Origin: Ancylobacter lacus
GTDB taxonomy: Bacteria; Pseudomonadota; Alphaproteobacteria; Rhizobiales; Xanthobacteraceae
Direction of reading: 5' to 3'
NCBI RefSeq assembly: GCF_018390635.1
Contig: NZ_JAHBGE010000077.1
Span: 1 to 38,063, forward strand
DNA: 38,063 nt
This document shows, one piece after another, positions 17,539 through 25,772 of this stretch; positions within the stretch are counted from its first letter, which is position 1; each line of letters begins with the position of its first letter. A program made the position numbers and the translations under genes. A model generated the notes under the pieces. That model saw only the letters and a program-made list of their open reading frames with translations. It searched no databases and was not told the DNA's origin.

Positions 17539-17598
17539 CCGCGGCGCTTCTGCGCGCGAGGGCGACCCCGGTCTGTCCTCGCACCGGAGCCGCCCCGA

Positions 17599-18804
17599 AT
17601 GACCACGCCGAAGCTCTCTCCCGCCGATATCGCCAAGCTCAGGCCCGACACCCGCCTCGTCCATGGCGGCATCCTGCGCTCGCCCTATGGCGAGACGGCC
17701 GAGGCGATGTACCTGACCCAGGGCTATGTCTACGACACCGCCGAGCAGGCGGAGGCGCGCTTCAAGGGCGACGATCCCGGGTTCATCTACACCCGCTATT
17801 CCAACCCCACCGTGGCGATGTTCGAGACCCGCCTCGCCCTGCTGGAGGGCGCGGAGGTGGCACGCGCCACGGCCTCGGGCATGGCGGCGGTCACGGCGTC
17901 GCTGCTCTGCCAGCTCAAGGCGGGCGACCATGTCGTGGCGGCGAGGGCGCTGTTCGGCTCCTGCCGCTACGTGATCGAGGAGCTGCTGCCGCGCTTCGGG
18001 GTTGCCGCCACGCTGGTGGACGGCACCGACCTCTCGGCGTGGCAGGCGGCGGTCCGGCCGGAGACGAAGGTCTTCTTCCTCGAGAGCCCCACCAACCCGA
18101 CGCTGGAGATCATCGACATCGCCGGCGTCGCTGCGATCGCAAAGCAGGCCGGGGCGCTGCTGGTGGTGGACAACGTCTTCGCCACCCCGATGCTGCAGAG
18201 CCCGCTCGCGCTCGGCGCGGATGTGGTAGTGTATTCCGCGACCAAGCACATTGACGGGCAAGGGCGCTGCCTGTGCGGCGTGGTGCTGTGCTCGGAGAAG
18301 TTCCTGGCCGATCACCTGCAGACCTTCCTGCGCCAGACCGGGCCGTCGGCCTCGCCGTTCAACGCCTGGGTGATGCTGAAGGGTCTCGAGACGCTGCCGC
18401 TGCGGGTGGAGCGGATGCAGCAGAGCGCGGCGGCCATCGCCGACACGCTGGCGGTCACGCCCGGAATCGGCCGGGTGATCTATCCCTTCCGGGACGACCA
18501 CCCGCAGGCGGAGCTGGCCCGCCGGCAGATGCGCGGTGGCGGCACGCTGGTGACCTTCGAGGTCGAGGGCGGCAAGGCCGGCGCCTTCCGCTTCCTCAAC
18601 GGTCTGAAGGTCGCGCGCATCTCCAACAATCTCGGCGATGCCAAGAGCCTCGTCACCCACCCCGCGACCACCACCCACCAGCGCTTCACCCCGGAGGCGC
18701 GGGCGGAGATGGGGATCAGCGACGGCATGGTCCGGCTGTCGGTCGGTCTCGAACATGTCGACGACCTGATCGAGGACCTCGCCCAGGCGCTGAAGGCCGT
18801 CTGA
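17599..18804 (+). CDS. metZ: O-succinylhomoserine sulfhydrylase MetZ
   Basis: PLP enzyme that joins sulfide to O-succinylhomoserine to give homocysteine, the direct sulfhydrylation route to methionine. The 401-residue protein is a standard Cys/Met-metabolism family member. It has YTRYSNPT, the ATASGMAAV stretch, ESPTNPTLEIIDI, and the PLP lysine Lys216 in SATKHIDGQGR. The choice of MetZ over cystathionine gamma-synthase or O-acetylhomoserine sulfhydrylase rests on overall similarity, length and the SAM-II riboswitch in front. The ATG at 17599 has GGAG (17586-17589) about 9 bases upstream. Sulfide would come from the siroheme-dependent sulfite reductase that CysG serves. dcd upstream and apaG downstream are neighbours I recall from other Rhizobiales. 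Confidence 0.92.
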   Translation: MTTPKLSPADIAKLRPDTRLVHGGILRSPYGETAEAMYLTQGYVYDTAEQAEARFKGDDPGFIYTRYSNPTVAMFETRLALLEGAEVARATASGMAAVTASLLCQLKAGDHVVAARALFGSCRYVIEELLPRFGVAATLVDGTDLSAWQAAVRPETKVFFLESPTNPTLEIIDIAGVAAIAKQAGALLVVDNVFATPMLQSPLALGADVVVYSATKHIDGQGRCLCGVVLCSEKFLADHLQTFLRQTGPSASPFNAWVMLKGLETLPLRVERMQQSAAAIADTLAVTPGIGRVIYPFRDDHPQAELARRQMRGGGTLVTFEVEGGKAGAFRFLNGLKVARISNNLGDAKSLVTHPATTTHQRFTPEARAEMGISDGMVRLSVGLEHVDDLIEDLAQALKAV

Positions 18805-18857
18805 CGGCTGCGGCGACGACGGCGGGCCATCATCGCGCGTCGCCGCGCCGCCCGGCG

Positions 18858-18879
18858 GGCAGGGAGCCTCCTCCCTGTC
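18858..18879 (+). terminator. Possible terminator after metZ
   Basis: GGCAGGGAG (18858-18866) pairs with CTCCCTGTC (18871-18879) over 9 bp including one G-U, with loop CCTC. No U tract follows. It sits between metZ and apaG. Confidence 0.35.
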
Positions 18880-18962
18880 CACCGCCATGACGCGCCGGCC
18901 TTGCGGGGCCGGGCGTAAGCGGCTTCACTGCCGCCTTGAGCCGTCTGCGGAGAAGGGATGCG

Positions 18963-19355
18963 ATGTATCGCGCGACCACCAGAGGCGTCCAGGTGACGGT
19001 GACGCCCCGTTTCTCGCCGGAGCGGTCCGACACGGAGCGGGGCCAGTTCTTCTGGTCCTACACCGTCGAGATTCTGAACCTCGGCAGCGAGACGGTGCAG
19101 CTCACGTCCCGGCACTGGATCATCACCGACGGCCTCGGCCGGGTGCAGGAGGTGCGCGGCGCCGGGGTGGTGGGCGAGCAGCCGGTGCTGCCGCCAGGCG
19201 GGCATTTCGAGTACACCAGCGGGGTGCCGCTGCCGACCACCACCGGCATCATGTCCGGCAGCTACGATCTCGTCACCGCGGCGGGGGAGCATTTCGCCGC
19301 CGAAGTGCCGGCCTTCTCGCTCGACCTGCCGGACGCTTCCCGCACGCTCAACTGA
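18963..19355 (+). CDS. apaG: ApaG family protein (Co2+/Mg2+ efflux-associated)
   Basis: A 130-residue ApaG-family protein: a single beta-sandwich domain. Family hallmarks are YTVEILNLGSETVQLTSRHW, ITDGLGRVQEVRG and GVVGEQPVLPPGGHFEYTSG, followed by the late block GIMSGSY. The name comes from an enterobacterial effect on divalent-cation efflux; the biochemical role in Rhizobiales is not settled. The ATG at 18963 follows AAGGG at 5 bases; a frame opening at 18936 is less likely. It is 158 bases behind metZ and 72 before trkH, all on the plus strand. Confidence 0.92.
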   Translation: MYRATTRGVQVTVTPRFSPERSDTERGQFFWSYTVEILNLGSETVQLTSRHWIITDGLGRVQEVRGAGVVGEQPVLPPGGHFEYTSGVPLPTTTGIMSGSYDLVTAAGEHFAAEVPAFSLDLPDASRTLN

Positions 19356-19427
19356 GCCCGCCCTTCCGGCCGTGGCGCGAAGCGTCTATGGTCGCCCGGT
19401 CAACCCCGCCCTGCGGTCCCACAGCCC

Positions 19428-20879
19428 GTGATCGATCTCCGTCCGATCGCCGCCGTCCTCGGCGTCCTTCTCGCCATCCTCGGCACGACCATGATGATAC
19501 CGGCCCTCGTCGATTTCGGCGCGGGGCGTGGTGATTATCTCGTCTATGTCGCGGCCGCGGCGGTCACCATGTTCGTCGGGCTGTCGCTGTGGCTGGCCGG
19601 TCGCTCGGGCGAGGTGGAGCGGCTCGACCGCCGCCAGGCCTTCCTGCTCACGACGGCGAGCTGGGTGGTGGTCTCCGCCTTCGCCGCCATTCCCTTCATG
19701 TGGTCGGAAGCCAAGCTCTCCTTCACCGACGCCTATTTCGAGGCGATGTCCGGCCTCACCACCACCGGCGCCACCGTCATCTCCGGCCTCGACACCCGCC
19801 CGCCCGGGCTGCTGATCTGGCGGGCCTTCCTGCACTGGTATGGCGGCATCGGCATCATCGTGCTGGCCATCGCCTTCCTGCCGATGCTGCAGATCGGCGG
19901 AATGCAGCTCTTCCGCGCTGAATCCTCGGACAAGTCGGAGAAGCTGCTGCCCCGCGCGGCGCAGATGGCCAAGGGCATCCTCGGCAGCTACCTCATCCTG
20001 TCGCTGGCCTGCGCGGTCACCTACCGGCTGTGCGGCATGACCCCGTTCGACGCCGTGGCCCACGCCATGGCCACCATCTCGACCGGGGGGTTCTCGACCC
20101 ACGACGCCTCGCTCGGCTATTTCCACAGCGCCGCGGTCGACTACGCCGCCATCGTCTTCATGCTGGCGGGGTCGCTGCCCTTCGTGCTGTATGTTCGGGT
20201 GCTGGCGGGCGATTTCAGCCGGCTTCTGGCGAACACCGAGGTGCGGCTGTTCCTCGCGGTCGTGCTCGCCTTCACCGCGCTCAGCTTCGTCGAGCAGGTG
20301 GCGGGGGGCATCGCCCAGGGCGAGACGGCGCTGCGCTACGCGCTGTTCAATGTCGTCTCCCTCATCTCGACGACCGGCTTCGTCACGGTGGACTTCACCC
20401 ATTGGGGACCGCCCACCGACACGCTGTACTTCCTCATCCTGTTCCTCGGCGGCTGCACCGGCTCGACCACGGGCGGGCTGAAGATGTTCCGTCTCGCCAT
20501 CATCGGCTCGGCGCTGGCCCAGCACCTCAAGCGCATCGTCTATCCCCGCGGCGTGTTCCCGGTGCGCTATGGCGGCGCGCCGGTGGACGAGGCGGTGGTG
20601 TCGTCGGTGCTGTCCTTCGTGTTCCTCTACCTCGCCAGTTTCCTGGTGATCGCGATCGCCATCAACATCGCCGGCTACGACCTCGCCACCTCGCTCTCCG
20701 CCGCCATCACGGCGCTGGCCAATGTCGGGCCGGGGGTGGGGGAGGTGGTGGGGCCGGCGGTGAACTTCGCCGCGCTGCCGGACGGGGTGGTGTGGCTGCT
20801 TTCGGCGGGCATGCTGCTGGGACGGCTGGAACTGTTCACGGTGCTGGTCCTCCTGCTGCCGCGCTTCTGGCAGCGTTGA
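19428..20879 (+). CDS. TrkH-family potassium uptake channel subunit
   Basis: Inner-membrane subunit of the Trk potassium uptake system, gated in most bacteria by cytoplasmic TrkA. The 483-residue protein shows four selectivity-filter loops of the superfamily of K+ transporters: TTTGAT (111-116), STGGFST (218-224), STTGFVT (314-320) and NVGPG (432-436). About ten hydrophobic segments surround them. The glycines expected in each filter are present. No trkA is visible nearby. The GTG start at 19428 has no obvious Shine-Dalgarno upstream, which is unusual for this window, but no later start would keep the first membrane helix. argE follows 58 bases later. Confidence 0.92.
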   Translation: MIDLRPIAAVLGVLLAILGTTMMIPALVDFGAGRGDYLVYVAAAAVTMFVGLSLWLAGRSGEVERLDRRQAFLLTTASWVVVSAFAAIPFMWSEAKLSFTDAYFEAMSGLTTTGATVISGLDTRPPGLLIWRAFLHWYGGIGIIVLAIAFLPMLQIGGMQLFRAESSDKSEKLLPRAAQMAKGILGSYLILSLACAVTYRLCGMTPFDAVAHAMATISTGGFSTHDASLGYFHSAAVDYAAIVFMLAGSLPFVLYVRVLAGDFSRLLANTEVRLFLAVVLAFTALSFVEQVAGGIAQGETALRYALFNVVSLISTTGFVTVDFTHWGPPTDTLYFLILFLGGCTGSTTGGLKMFRLAIIGSALAQHLKRIVYPRGVFPVRYGGAPVDEAVVSSVLSFVFLYLASFLVIAIAINIAGYDLATSLSAAITALANVGPGVGEVVGPAVNFAALPDGVVWLLSAGMLLGRLELFTVLVLLLPRFWQR

Positions 20880-20937
20880 AGGGCGTTGATCTCCCGCGCT
20901 GCACTCTTATGCTCGGCACAGGATTCGAGGATCACCG

Positions 20938-22101
20938 ATGCAGGCCAGCCGCACCACGACCGAGGAAATTCTGGCCTATCTGGTCGGGTTTGACACCACC
21001 AGCCGCAATTCCAACCTCGCGCTGATCGATTTCGTGAAGACCTATCTCGCGGCCTACGGCATCGAGAGCACGCTGGTGCCGAGCGAGGACGGGCAGAAGG
21101 CGAGCCTGTTCGCCACCATTGGCCCGGCGGGGGTTGGCGGCGTCTGCCTGTCCGGCCATTCCGACGTGGTGCCGGTCGACGGCCAGCCCTGGACCTCGGA
21201 TCCCTTCGTCCTCAGCGAGGCGGATGGCCGGCTTTACGGCCGGGGCAGCTGCGACATGAAGGGCTTCATCGCCACCTGCCTCGCCCTGGTGCCGGAGATG
21301 GTGGCGCGGCCGCTTGCGACGCCGATCCACCTTCTGGTCTCCTATGACGAGGAGATCGGCTGCACCGGGGTGGTGCCCGCTGTGCAGCGCCTCGGGGTCG
21401 ACCTGCCGCTGCCGCGCGCCTGCATCGTGGGCGAGCCGACCAACATGCGGGTGGTCGACGCTCACAAGTCCGGCATCGCCTATGTCACCACCGTGACGGG
21501 GCGCGAGGCGCATTCCTCGATGCCGCAGCTCGGCGCCAATGCCATCTTCGCCGCGGCCGAGCTGGTGGGCGAGCTCGACCGTGCCCGCGCCGAGCTGATC
21601 GCCGCCGGCGACTCCACGGGCCGGTTCGATCCGCCGAATTCCACCGTGCAGGTCACGGTGATCGAGGGAGGCACTGCGGGCAACATCGTGCCGCGCTCCT
21701 GCGCGGTGCGCTGGAACGTGCGCGGCCTGCCCGACTTCGACGAGCACGCGCTGCTGTCGCGCTTTGAAAGCTTCGCTTTGGACCGGGTGCTGCCGCGGCT
21801 GAAGGAGACCGCGCCGGAAGCGGCGATCGAGACCCGGTTCATCTACCGCGTGCCGCCGCTGGCGCCGCAGCCGGGCTCCTATGCGGAGACGCTGGCGCTG
21901 CGCCTCGCCGGCCAGAACGGCACCCACACCGTCGCCTATGGCACGGAGGGCGGCCATTTCCAGGCCGCGGGCATCCCTACCGTCGTCTGCGGGCCGGGCT
22001 CGATCGATCAGGCCCACAAGCCGGACGAGTTCATCGAGGTCTCGGAGCTTCGGGCCTGCGAGCGCTTCCTGCGCGGGCTCATCGAGGAATGCGCGGCCTG
22101 A
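20938..22101 (+). CDS. argE: Acetylornithine deacetylase ArgE
   Basis: Zinc-dependent M20 peptidase-family enzyme that releases acetate from N-acetylornithine to give ornithine for arginine synthesis. The 387-residue protein carries the expected metal ligands: His74 in GHSDVVPVDG, Asp106 in SCDMKG, Glu138/Glu139 in YDEEIGCTG with Glu138 the likely general base, Glu166 in GEPT, and His340 in EGGHFQAAG. A central dimerisation domain sits between the two halves of the catalytic domain. The ATG at 20938 follows GAGGAT. It lies downstream of trkH, not with argD-argF on the other strand. Related desuccinylases (DapE) are an alternative, but the C-terminal block and length favour ArgE. Confidence 0.9.
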   Translation: MQASRTTTEEILAYLVGFDTTSRNSNLALIDFVKTYLAAYGIESTLVPSEDGQKASLFATIGPAGVGGVCLSGHSDVVPVDGQPWTSDPFVLSEADGRLYGRGSCDMKGFIATCLALVPEMVARPLATPIHLLVSYDEEIGCTGVVPAVQRLGVDLPLPRACIVGEPTNMRVVDAHKSGIAYVTTVTGREAHSSMPQLGANAIFAAAELVGELDRARAELIAAGDSTGRFDPPNSTVQVTVIEGGTAGNIVPRSCAVRWNVRGLPDFDEHALLSRFESFALDRVLPRLKETAPEAAIETRFIYRVPPLAPQPGSYAETLALRLAGQNGTHTVAYGTEGGHFQAAGIPTVVCGPGSIDQAHKPDEFIEVSELRACERFLRGLIEECAA

Positions 22102-22144
22102 GCAGCCGCGCCGCAGGGCGAGCGATGCGCCCGGCGATCGAGGC

Positions 22145-23134
22145 TTACGGCGCGTCGACCACTTCCGTCGCCTCGAAGCCGTAGCTGCGGCCGCAGAACT
22201 CGCACGTCACCGAGACCTTGCCGTCTTCCACGAGGCTGGCGCGCTCCTCCTTGGGGAAGCTCATCAGCACGCTCATCACCCGCTCGCGCGAGCAGGAGCA
22301 GCGCGCCACCACGCTCTCGGCCTCGAACACCCGCACGCCCCGCTCGTGGAACAGGCGGAACAGCAGGCGCTCGCTCGACAGCTCCGCGTCCACCAGCTCG
22401 ATATCCTCGACCGTGCCGACCAGCGACTGCGCCTCCAGCCAGGCATCGTCCTCGGCAGCCGGCGCGGGCGATGTTCCCTCAGGCGCGTCACCGGGATCGA
22501 GGTCGCGGGTGACGATCCGGCCGCCCTCGGTGGGCAGGAACTGTACCATCAGCCCGCCGGCACGCCAGGACGAGGTGCCGCCGGGGCGCACATCCTCCGC
22601 CACCGCGAGGCGGATGCGGGTCGGAATCTGCTCGGACTGGCGGAAATACTGGTGGGCCGCATCCTCCAGCCCGCCCCCTTCCAGCGCCACGACACCCTGA
22701 TAGGGGCGCACGCTCAGGCCCTGGTCGATGGTGAGGGCGAGATGGCCATGGCCCAGCAGGGTGCCGCTGTCGCCGCGGCCGACGCCGACCAGCTCGGACA
22801 GGCGCGCCTCGTCGTAGCGCGCATAGGCGCGGACGCTTTCGGGGGCGGTAAAGTCCACCACCAGCAGGTCGACGGGGCCGTCGGTGCGGGTCTGCAGGAT
22901 GAAGCGACCCTCGATCTTGAGGGTCGAGCCCAGCAGAACCGTCAGCGCCACCGCCTCGCCGAGCAGGCGCTTCACCGCGGGGGGGTAGCGGTGATGGGCG
23001 AGGGTGGCGTCGAGGCTGGCGCCGAGCCGCACCACACGGCCGCGCACGTCGAGGCCGTCGATGTGGAAGGGGGTCACCCGGTCGTCGATCGCCTCGGCGC
23101 TGGGGGAACGGGCGGGTATGGATGATGCTGTCAT
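22145..23134 (-). CDS. hslO: Hsp33 redox-regulated holdase chaperone
   Basis: Chaperone activated by oxidation that binds unfolding proteins during oxidative and heat stress. The 329-residue protein has the N-terminal domain (with LGEAVALTVLLGSTLKIEGRF and DFTAPESVRAYAR) and the C-terminal zinc redox switch. The switch cysteines are CSC, then CEFC 32 residues after the first, which is the CxC...CxxC pattern of the family. A roughly 20-residue acidic/Ala-Pro insert (GDAPEGTSPAPAAEDD) splits the linker region. The ATG at 23134 has GGAG 5 bases upstream. It lies behind argF on the same strand, an order I recall from other Rhizobiales, but a likely terminator separates them. Confidence 0.95.
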   Translation of the reverse strand: MTASSIPARSPSAEAIDDRVTPFHIDGLDVRGRVVRLGASLDATLAHHRYPPAVKRLLGEAVALTVLLGSTLKIEGRFILQTRTDGPVDLLVVDFTAPESVRAYARYDEARLSELVGVGRGDSGTLLGHGHLALTIDQGLSVRPYQGVVALEGGGLEDAAHQYFRQSEQIPTRIRLAVAEDVRPGGTSSWRAGGLMVQFLPTEGGRIVTRDLDPGDAPEGTSPAPAAEDDAWLEAQSLVGTVEDIELVDAELSSERLLFRLFHERGVRVFEAESVVARCSCSRERVMSVLMSFPKEERASLVEDGKVSVTCEFCGRSYGFEATEVVDAP

Positions 23135-23231
23135 GTGAACTCCGACCGCGCATATAGGAAGCCGCCGGCGGGCTTGCGAGGGCCGTGCGAACCTAGCCCC
23201 GCCCGCCCTGCGGCGTCAGCCGAAACGGCAG

Positions 23232-23257
23232 GCGGCGCCCGCTGCGACGGGCGCCGC
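23232..23257 (-). terminator. Probable terminator after argF
   Basis: A 10-bp stem, GCGGCGCCCG (23232-23241) with CGGGCGCCGC (23248-23257), loop of 6. Read on the minus strand it is followed within 8 bases by GTTTCGG, a weak U stretch. It lies 15 bases past the argF stop. Confidence 0.5.
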
Positions 23258-23272
23258 TGGAGGCGGCCGCGT

Positions 23273-24196
23273 TCAGGCCTCCGCGCCTTCGAGGCACCAG
23301 GCAAGGATGCCCTTCTGCGCGTGCAGACGGTTTTCGGCCTCGTCGAAGACCACGGACTGGGGGCCGTCCATCACCTCGTCGGTCACTTCCTCGCCGCGAT
23401 GCGCGGGCAGGCAGTGCATGAAGATGGCGTCCGGCGCGGCACGGCGCATCAGTGCGCCGTTCACCTGGAAGGGGCGCAGCAGGTTGTGGCGGCGCTCCGC
23501 CTCCTTGTCGCCCATCGACACCCAGGTGTCGGTGACGACGCAGTCGACGCCCTCCACCGCTGCCTCGGCATCGTGGCCGAAGGTCACCCGCGCGCCGGTC
23601 TCCCGCACGAAATCGACCAGCGCCGGGCGCGGCGCCAGCTCCGGCGGGGTGGCGACGTTCAATGCGAAATCGAAGCGCTGCGCGGCGTGGACCCAGGAGG
23701 CCAGCACGTTGTTGGCATCCCCGGTCCAGGCCACCGTGCGCCCGCCGATCGGACCCTTGTGCTCCTCGAAGGTCATCACGTCCGCCATGATCTGGCAGGG
23801 ATGGGAGTCCCGGGTCAGGCCGTTGATTACCGGCACGGTGGCGTTCGCCGCCAGCTCGCGCAGCGCGTCGTGGTCGAGAATGCGGATCATGATGGCGTCG
23901 ACATAGCGCGAGAGAACCCGCGCCGTATCGGCGATGGTCTCGCCTCGCCCGAGCTGCATCTCCGCGCCGGTCAGCATGATGGTTTCACCGCCGAGCTGGC
24001 GCATCGCCACGTCGAAGGAGATGCGGGTACGGGTCGAGGGCTGCTCGAACACCATGGCCAGCACCTTGCCGGCGAAAGGCTTGGCGCTGGCCACCTCGCG
24101 GCGGCGGCTCTTGAGGTCGCGGGAGAGGTCGATCAGCGTGCGCAGCTCGCTGGCCGGCAGGGCGTCCAGATCGAGGAAATGCTTGATGGCGCTCAT
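23273..24196 (-). CDS. argF: Ornithine carbamoyltransferase ArgF
   Basis: Condenses ornithine and carbamoyl phosphate to citrulline in arginine biosynthesis. With the ATG at 24196 the protein is 307 residues, the usual length. Carbamoyl-phosphate binding is shown by STRT (54-57) and HPCQ (132-135). Ornithine binding is shown by DTWVSMG (223-229) and HCLP (261-264). The start overlaps the argD stop by ATGA, so the two are translationally coupled. The frame stays open upstream to 24712, but that region is the argD gene in another frame. Together with argD and argE the window holds three arginine genes. Confidence 0.97.
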   Translation of the reverse strand: MSAIKHFLDLDALPASELRTLIDLSRDLKSRRREVASAKPFAGKVLAMVFEQPSTRTRISFDVAMRQLGGETIMLTGAEMQLGRGETIADTARVLSRYVDAIMIRILDHDALRELAANATVPVINGLTRDSHPCQIMADVMTFEEHKGPIGGRTVAWTGDANNVLASWVHAAQRFDFALNVATPPELAPRPALVDFVRETGARVTFGHDAEAAVEGVDCVVTDTWVSMGDKEAERRHNLLRPFQVNGALMRRAAPDAIFMHCLPAHRGEEVTDEVMDGPQSVVFDEAENRLHAQKGILAWCLEGAEA

Positions 24197-25401
24197 GCCG
24201 CCGCTCCCTTCACGCCGTCCTGCCGAAGCTGAGCTTCGATCCGGGTGCAGGCGGCGTCGAGCTTCTCGAACGCGGCGTCGATCTCGGCCTGGCCGATGTT
24301 CAGCGGCGGCAGCAGGCGCACCACATTGTCCGACGCGGCGGGCGCGAGCATGGCTTCGGCCCGCATTGCCGCGATCAGGTCGCCATTCGGCACGAGGGTA
24401 CGCAGGCCGAGCAGCAGGCCTTCGCCGCGGATTTCGGCGATGACGGCGGGGTGGCGGTCCTTCAGTTCCGCGAGGCGCTGGCGCAGCCGGGCGGCGGTCG
24501 CCTGCACCTGCTCGAGGAATCCCTCGGCGGTGACGACGTCCAGCACCGCGTTGGCGACGCTCATCGCCAGCGGGTTGCCGCCATAGGTGGAGCCGTGGGT
24601 GCCGAGCGTCATGCCCTTGGCGGCTTCCTCGGTGGCGAGGCAGGCCCCGACCGGGAAGCCGCCGCCGATGCCCTTGGCCACGGCCATGATGTCGGGCGTG
24701 ATGCCGGCCCACTCATGGGCGAACAGCTTGCCGGTACGGCCGACGCCGCACTGGACCTCATCGAGCATCAGCAGCAGGCCGTGCTCGTCGCACAGCCCGC
24801 GCAGCTCGCGCAGGAACGCCCACGAGGCCGAGCGCACGCCGCCCTCGCCCTGCACCGGCTCGATGAGGATGCCGGCGGTCTCCGGCCCGATCGCCGCCTT
24901 CACCGCGTCGAGGTCGCCGAACGGCACATGGTCGAAGCCGGGCATGGCGGGGCCGAAGCCCTCGAGATACTTCGCGTTGCCGGCGGCGGAGATGGTCGCC
25001 AGCGTGCGGCCATGGAAGGCGCCGTTGAAGGCGATGATGCGGTTGCGCTCCGGCGCGCCATTGGCGAAATGGTACTTGCGCGCCATCTTGATCGCGCATT
25101 CCAGCGCTTCCGCACCGGAATTGGTGAAGAACATGGTGTCGGCGAAGGTCGCCGCGACGAGGCGCTGCGCCAGCCGCTCGCCGCCTTCGATGCGGAAGAT
25201 ATTGGACAGATGCCAGATCTTGCCGGCCTGCTCGGTGAGGGCGGCGACGAGGTGGGGGTGCGCATGCCCGAGCACGTTCACCGCGATGCCGGCGGTGAAG
25301 TCGAGATATCGCTCGCCATCCCGGGTGAACAGCCAGGCGCCTTCGCCACGCTCGAAGACGAGGTCCACGCGGTTGTAGGTCGGCAGGATGGGATCGATCA
25401 C
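24193..25401 (-). CDS. argD: Acetylornithine aminotransferase ArgD
   Basis: PLP-dependent class III aminotransferase converting N-acetylglutamate semialdehyde and glutamate to N-acetylornithine; the family often also acts on succinyl-diaminopimelate. With the GTG at 25401 the product is 402 residues. It contains [15 protein letters not shown] (from 94), the phosphate-binding [21 protein letters not shown] with Asp214, and the PLP lysine Lys243 in [14 protein letters not shown]. The GTG is chosen because GGAGG lies about 6 bases upstream and the protein then starts where the family does ([10 protein letters not shown]). An upstream start at 25464 would add 21 unconserved residues and begin inside the leader. 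Its promoter and leader hairpin are listed separately. Confidence 0.95.
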   Translation of the reverse strand: MIDPILPTYNRVDLVFERGEGAWLFTRDGERYLDFTAGIAVNVLGHAHPHLVAALTEQAGKIWHLSNIFRIEGGERLAQRLVAATFADTMFFTNSGAEALECAIKMARKYHFANGAPERNRIIAFNGAFHGRTLATISAAGNAKYLEGFGPAMPGFDHVPFGDLDAVKAAIGPETAGILIEPVQGEGGVRSASWAFLRELRGLCDEHGLLLMLDEVQCGVGRTGKLFAHEWAGITPDIMAVAKGIGGGFPVGACLATEEAAKGMTLGTHGSTYGGNPLAMSVANAVLDVVTAEGFLEQVQATAARLRQRLAELKDRHPAVIAEIRGEGLLLGLRTLVPNGDLIAAMRAEAMLAPAASDNVVRLLPPLNIGQAEIDAAFEKLDAACTRIEAQLRQDGVKGAAA

Positions 25402-25472
25402 GCGCCCCTCCACTTCTTTCTCGAGGTGCCGGCGGCTCGGTGGAGCCTCAAGGCGGGGGTCCAAAATGAAAC

Positions 25473-25496
25473 GTGCCGCCCTTGCGGGGGCGGCAC
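25473..25496 (-). terminator. Promoter-proximal hairpin with U-rich tail in the argD leader
   Basis: GTGCCGCCC (25473-25481) pairs perfectly with GGGCGGCAC (25488-25496) around a 6-base loop. Read on the minus strand it is followed directly by GTTTCATTTT, so it looks like an intrinsic terminator. It lies only about 5-30 bases after the start expected from the promoter at 25509-25537, and about 70 bases before the argD GTG. That suggests attenuation of argD or production of a very short RNA; neither is shown. Confidence 0.55.
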
Positions 25497-25508
25497 CCTA
25501 ATGACCAG

Positions 25509-25537
25509 ATTGTAGCGAATCGGCCCCGGCGGTTCAA
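25509..25537 (-). promoter_or_regulatory. Promoter reading toward argD, with a GANTC site in its spacer
   Basis: On the minus strand, TTGAAC (25537-25532), a 17-base spacer and TACAAT (25514-25509) are a near-consensus sigma-70 promoter. GATTC (25521-25517) lies in the spacer 2 bases before the -10. In Caulobacter, GcrA activates promoters that carry methylated GANTC in this position; applying that here is inference. Confidence 0.7.
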
Positions 25538-25772
25538 CCGGTGCGGCGCCACCGGCCTGTGTTGCGCTGCGGACTCGCATCTGGGGAAAACGATCGTTTC
25601 GGCCCCGAGGCCACTTCGCGAGAGTCGATGCATATTGTAGCGTCCCCCTCGTCGGATACGACATCTCGTGCGGCGGTAATCCCCCAGTGGCGGCGTTGAG
25701 CCGACCAGGTCAATCCTGGCCGGATCGGAGCGGGATTCTGCCGGCGATCGATGAGCTCTAGGAGGCACAGCG

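Larger units (their letters stand above)
25402..25772. promoter_or_regulatory. argD-gcrA divergent intergenic region with four GANTC sites
   Basis: No gene, but dense signals. CcrM methylation sites GANTC occur at 25517-25521, 25572-25576, 25622-25626 and 25734-25738; the first lies in the argD promoter spacer. A perfect 12-base palindrome AAACGATCGTTT spans 25588-25599. A second TACAAT on the minus strand (25639-25634) has no good -35. For gcrA I see no clean plus-strand promoter; TTGTAG at 25635 or TTGAGC at 25695 are weak candidates. GANTC is expected roughly once per 340 bases at about 68% GC, so four in about 220 bases is an excess. Confidence 0.6.

Noticed and set aside
24197..24712. 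Upstream extension of argF
   Set aside because: The extra codons are argD in another frame; argF starts at 24196 by ATGA overlap and family length.
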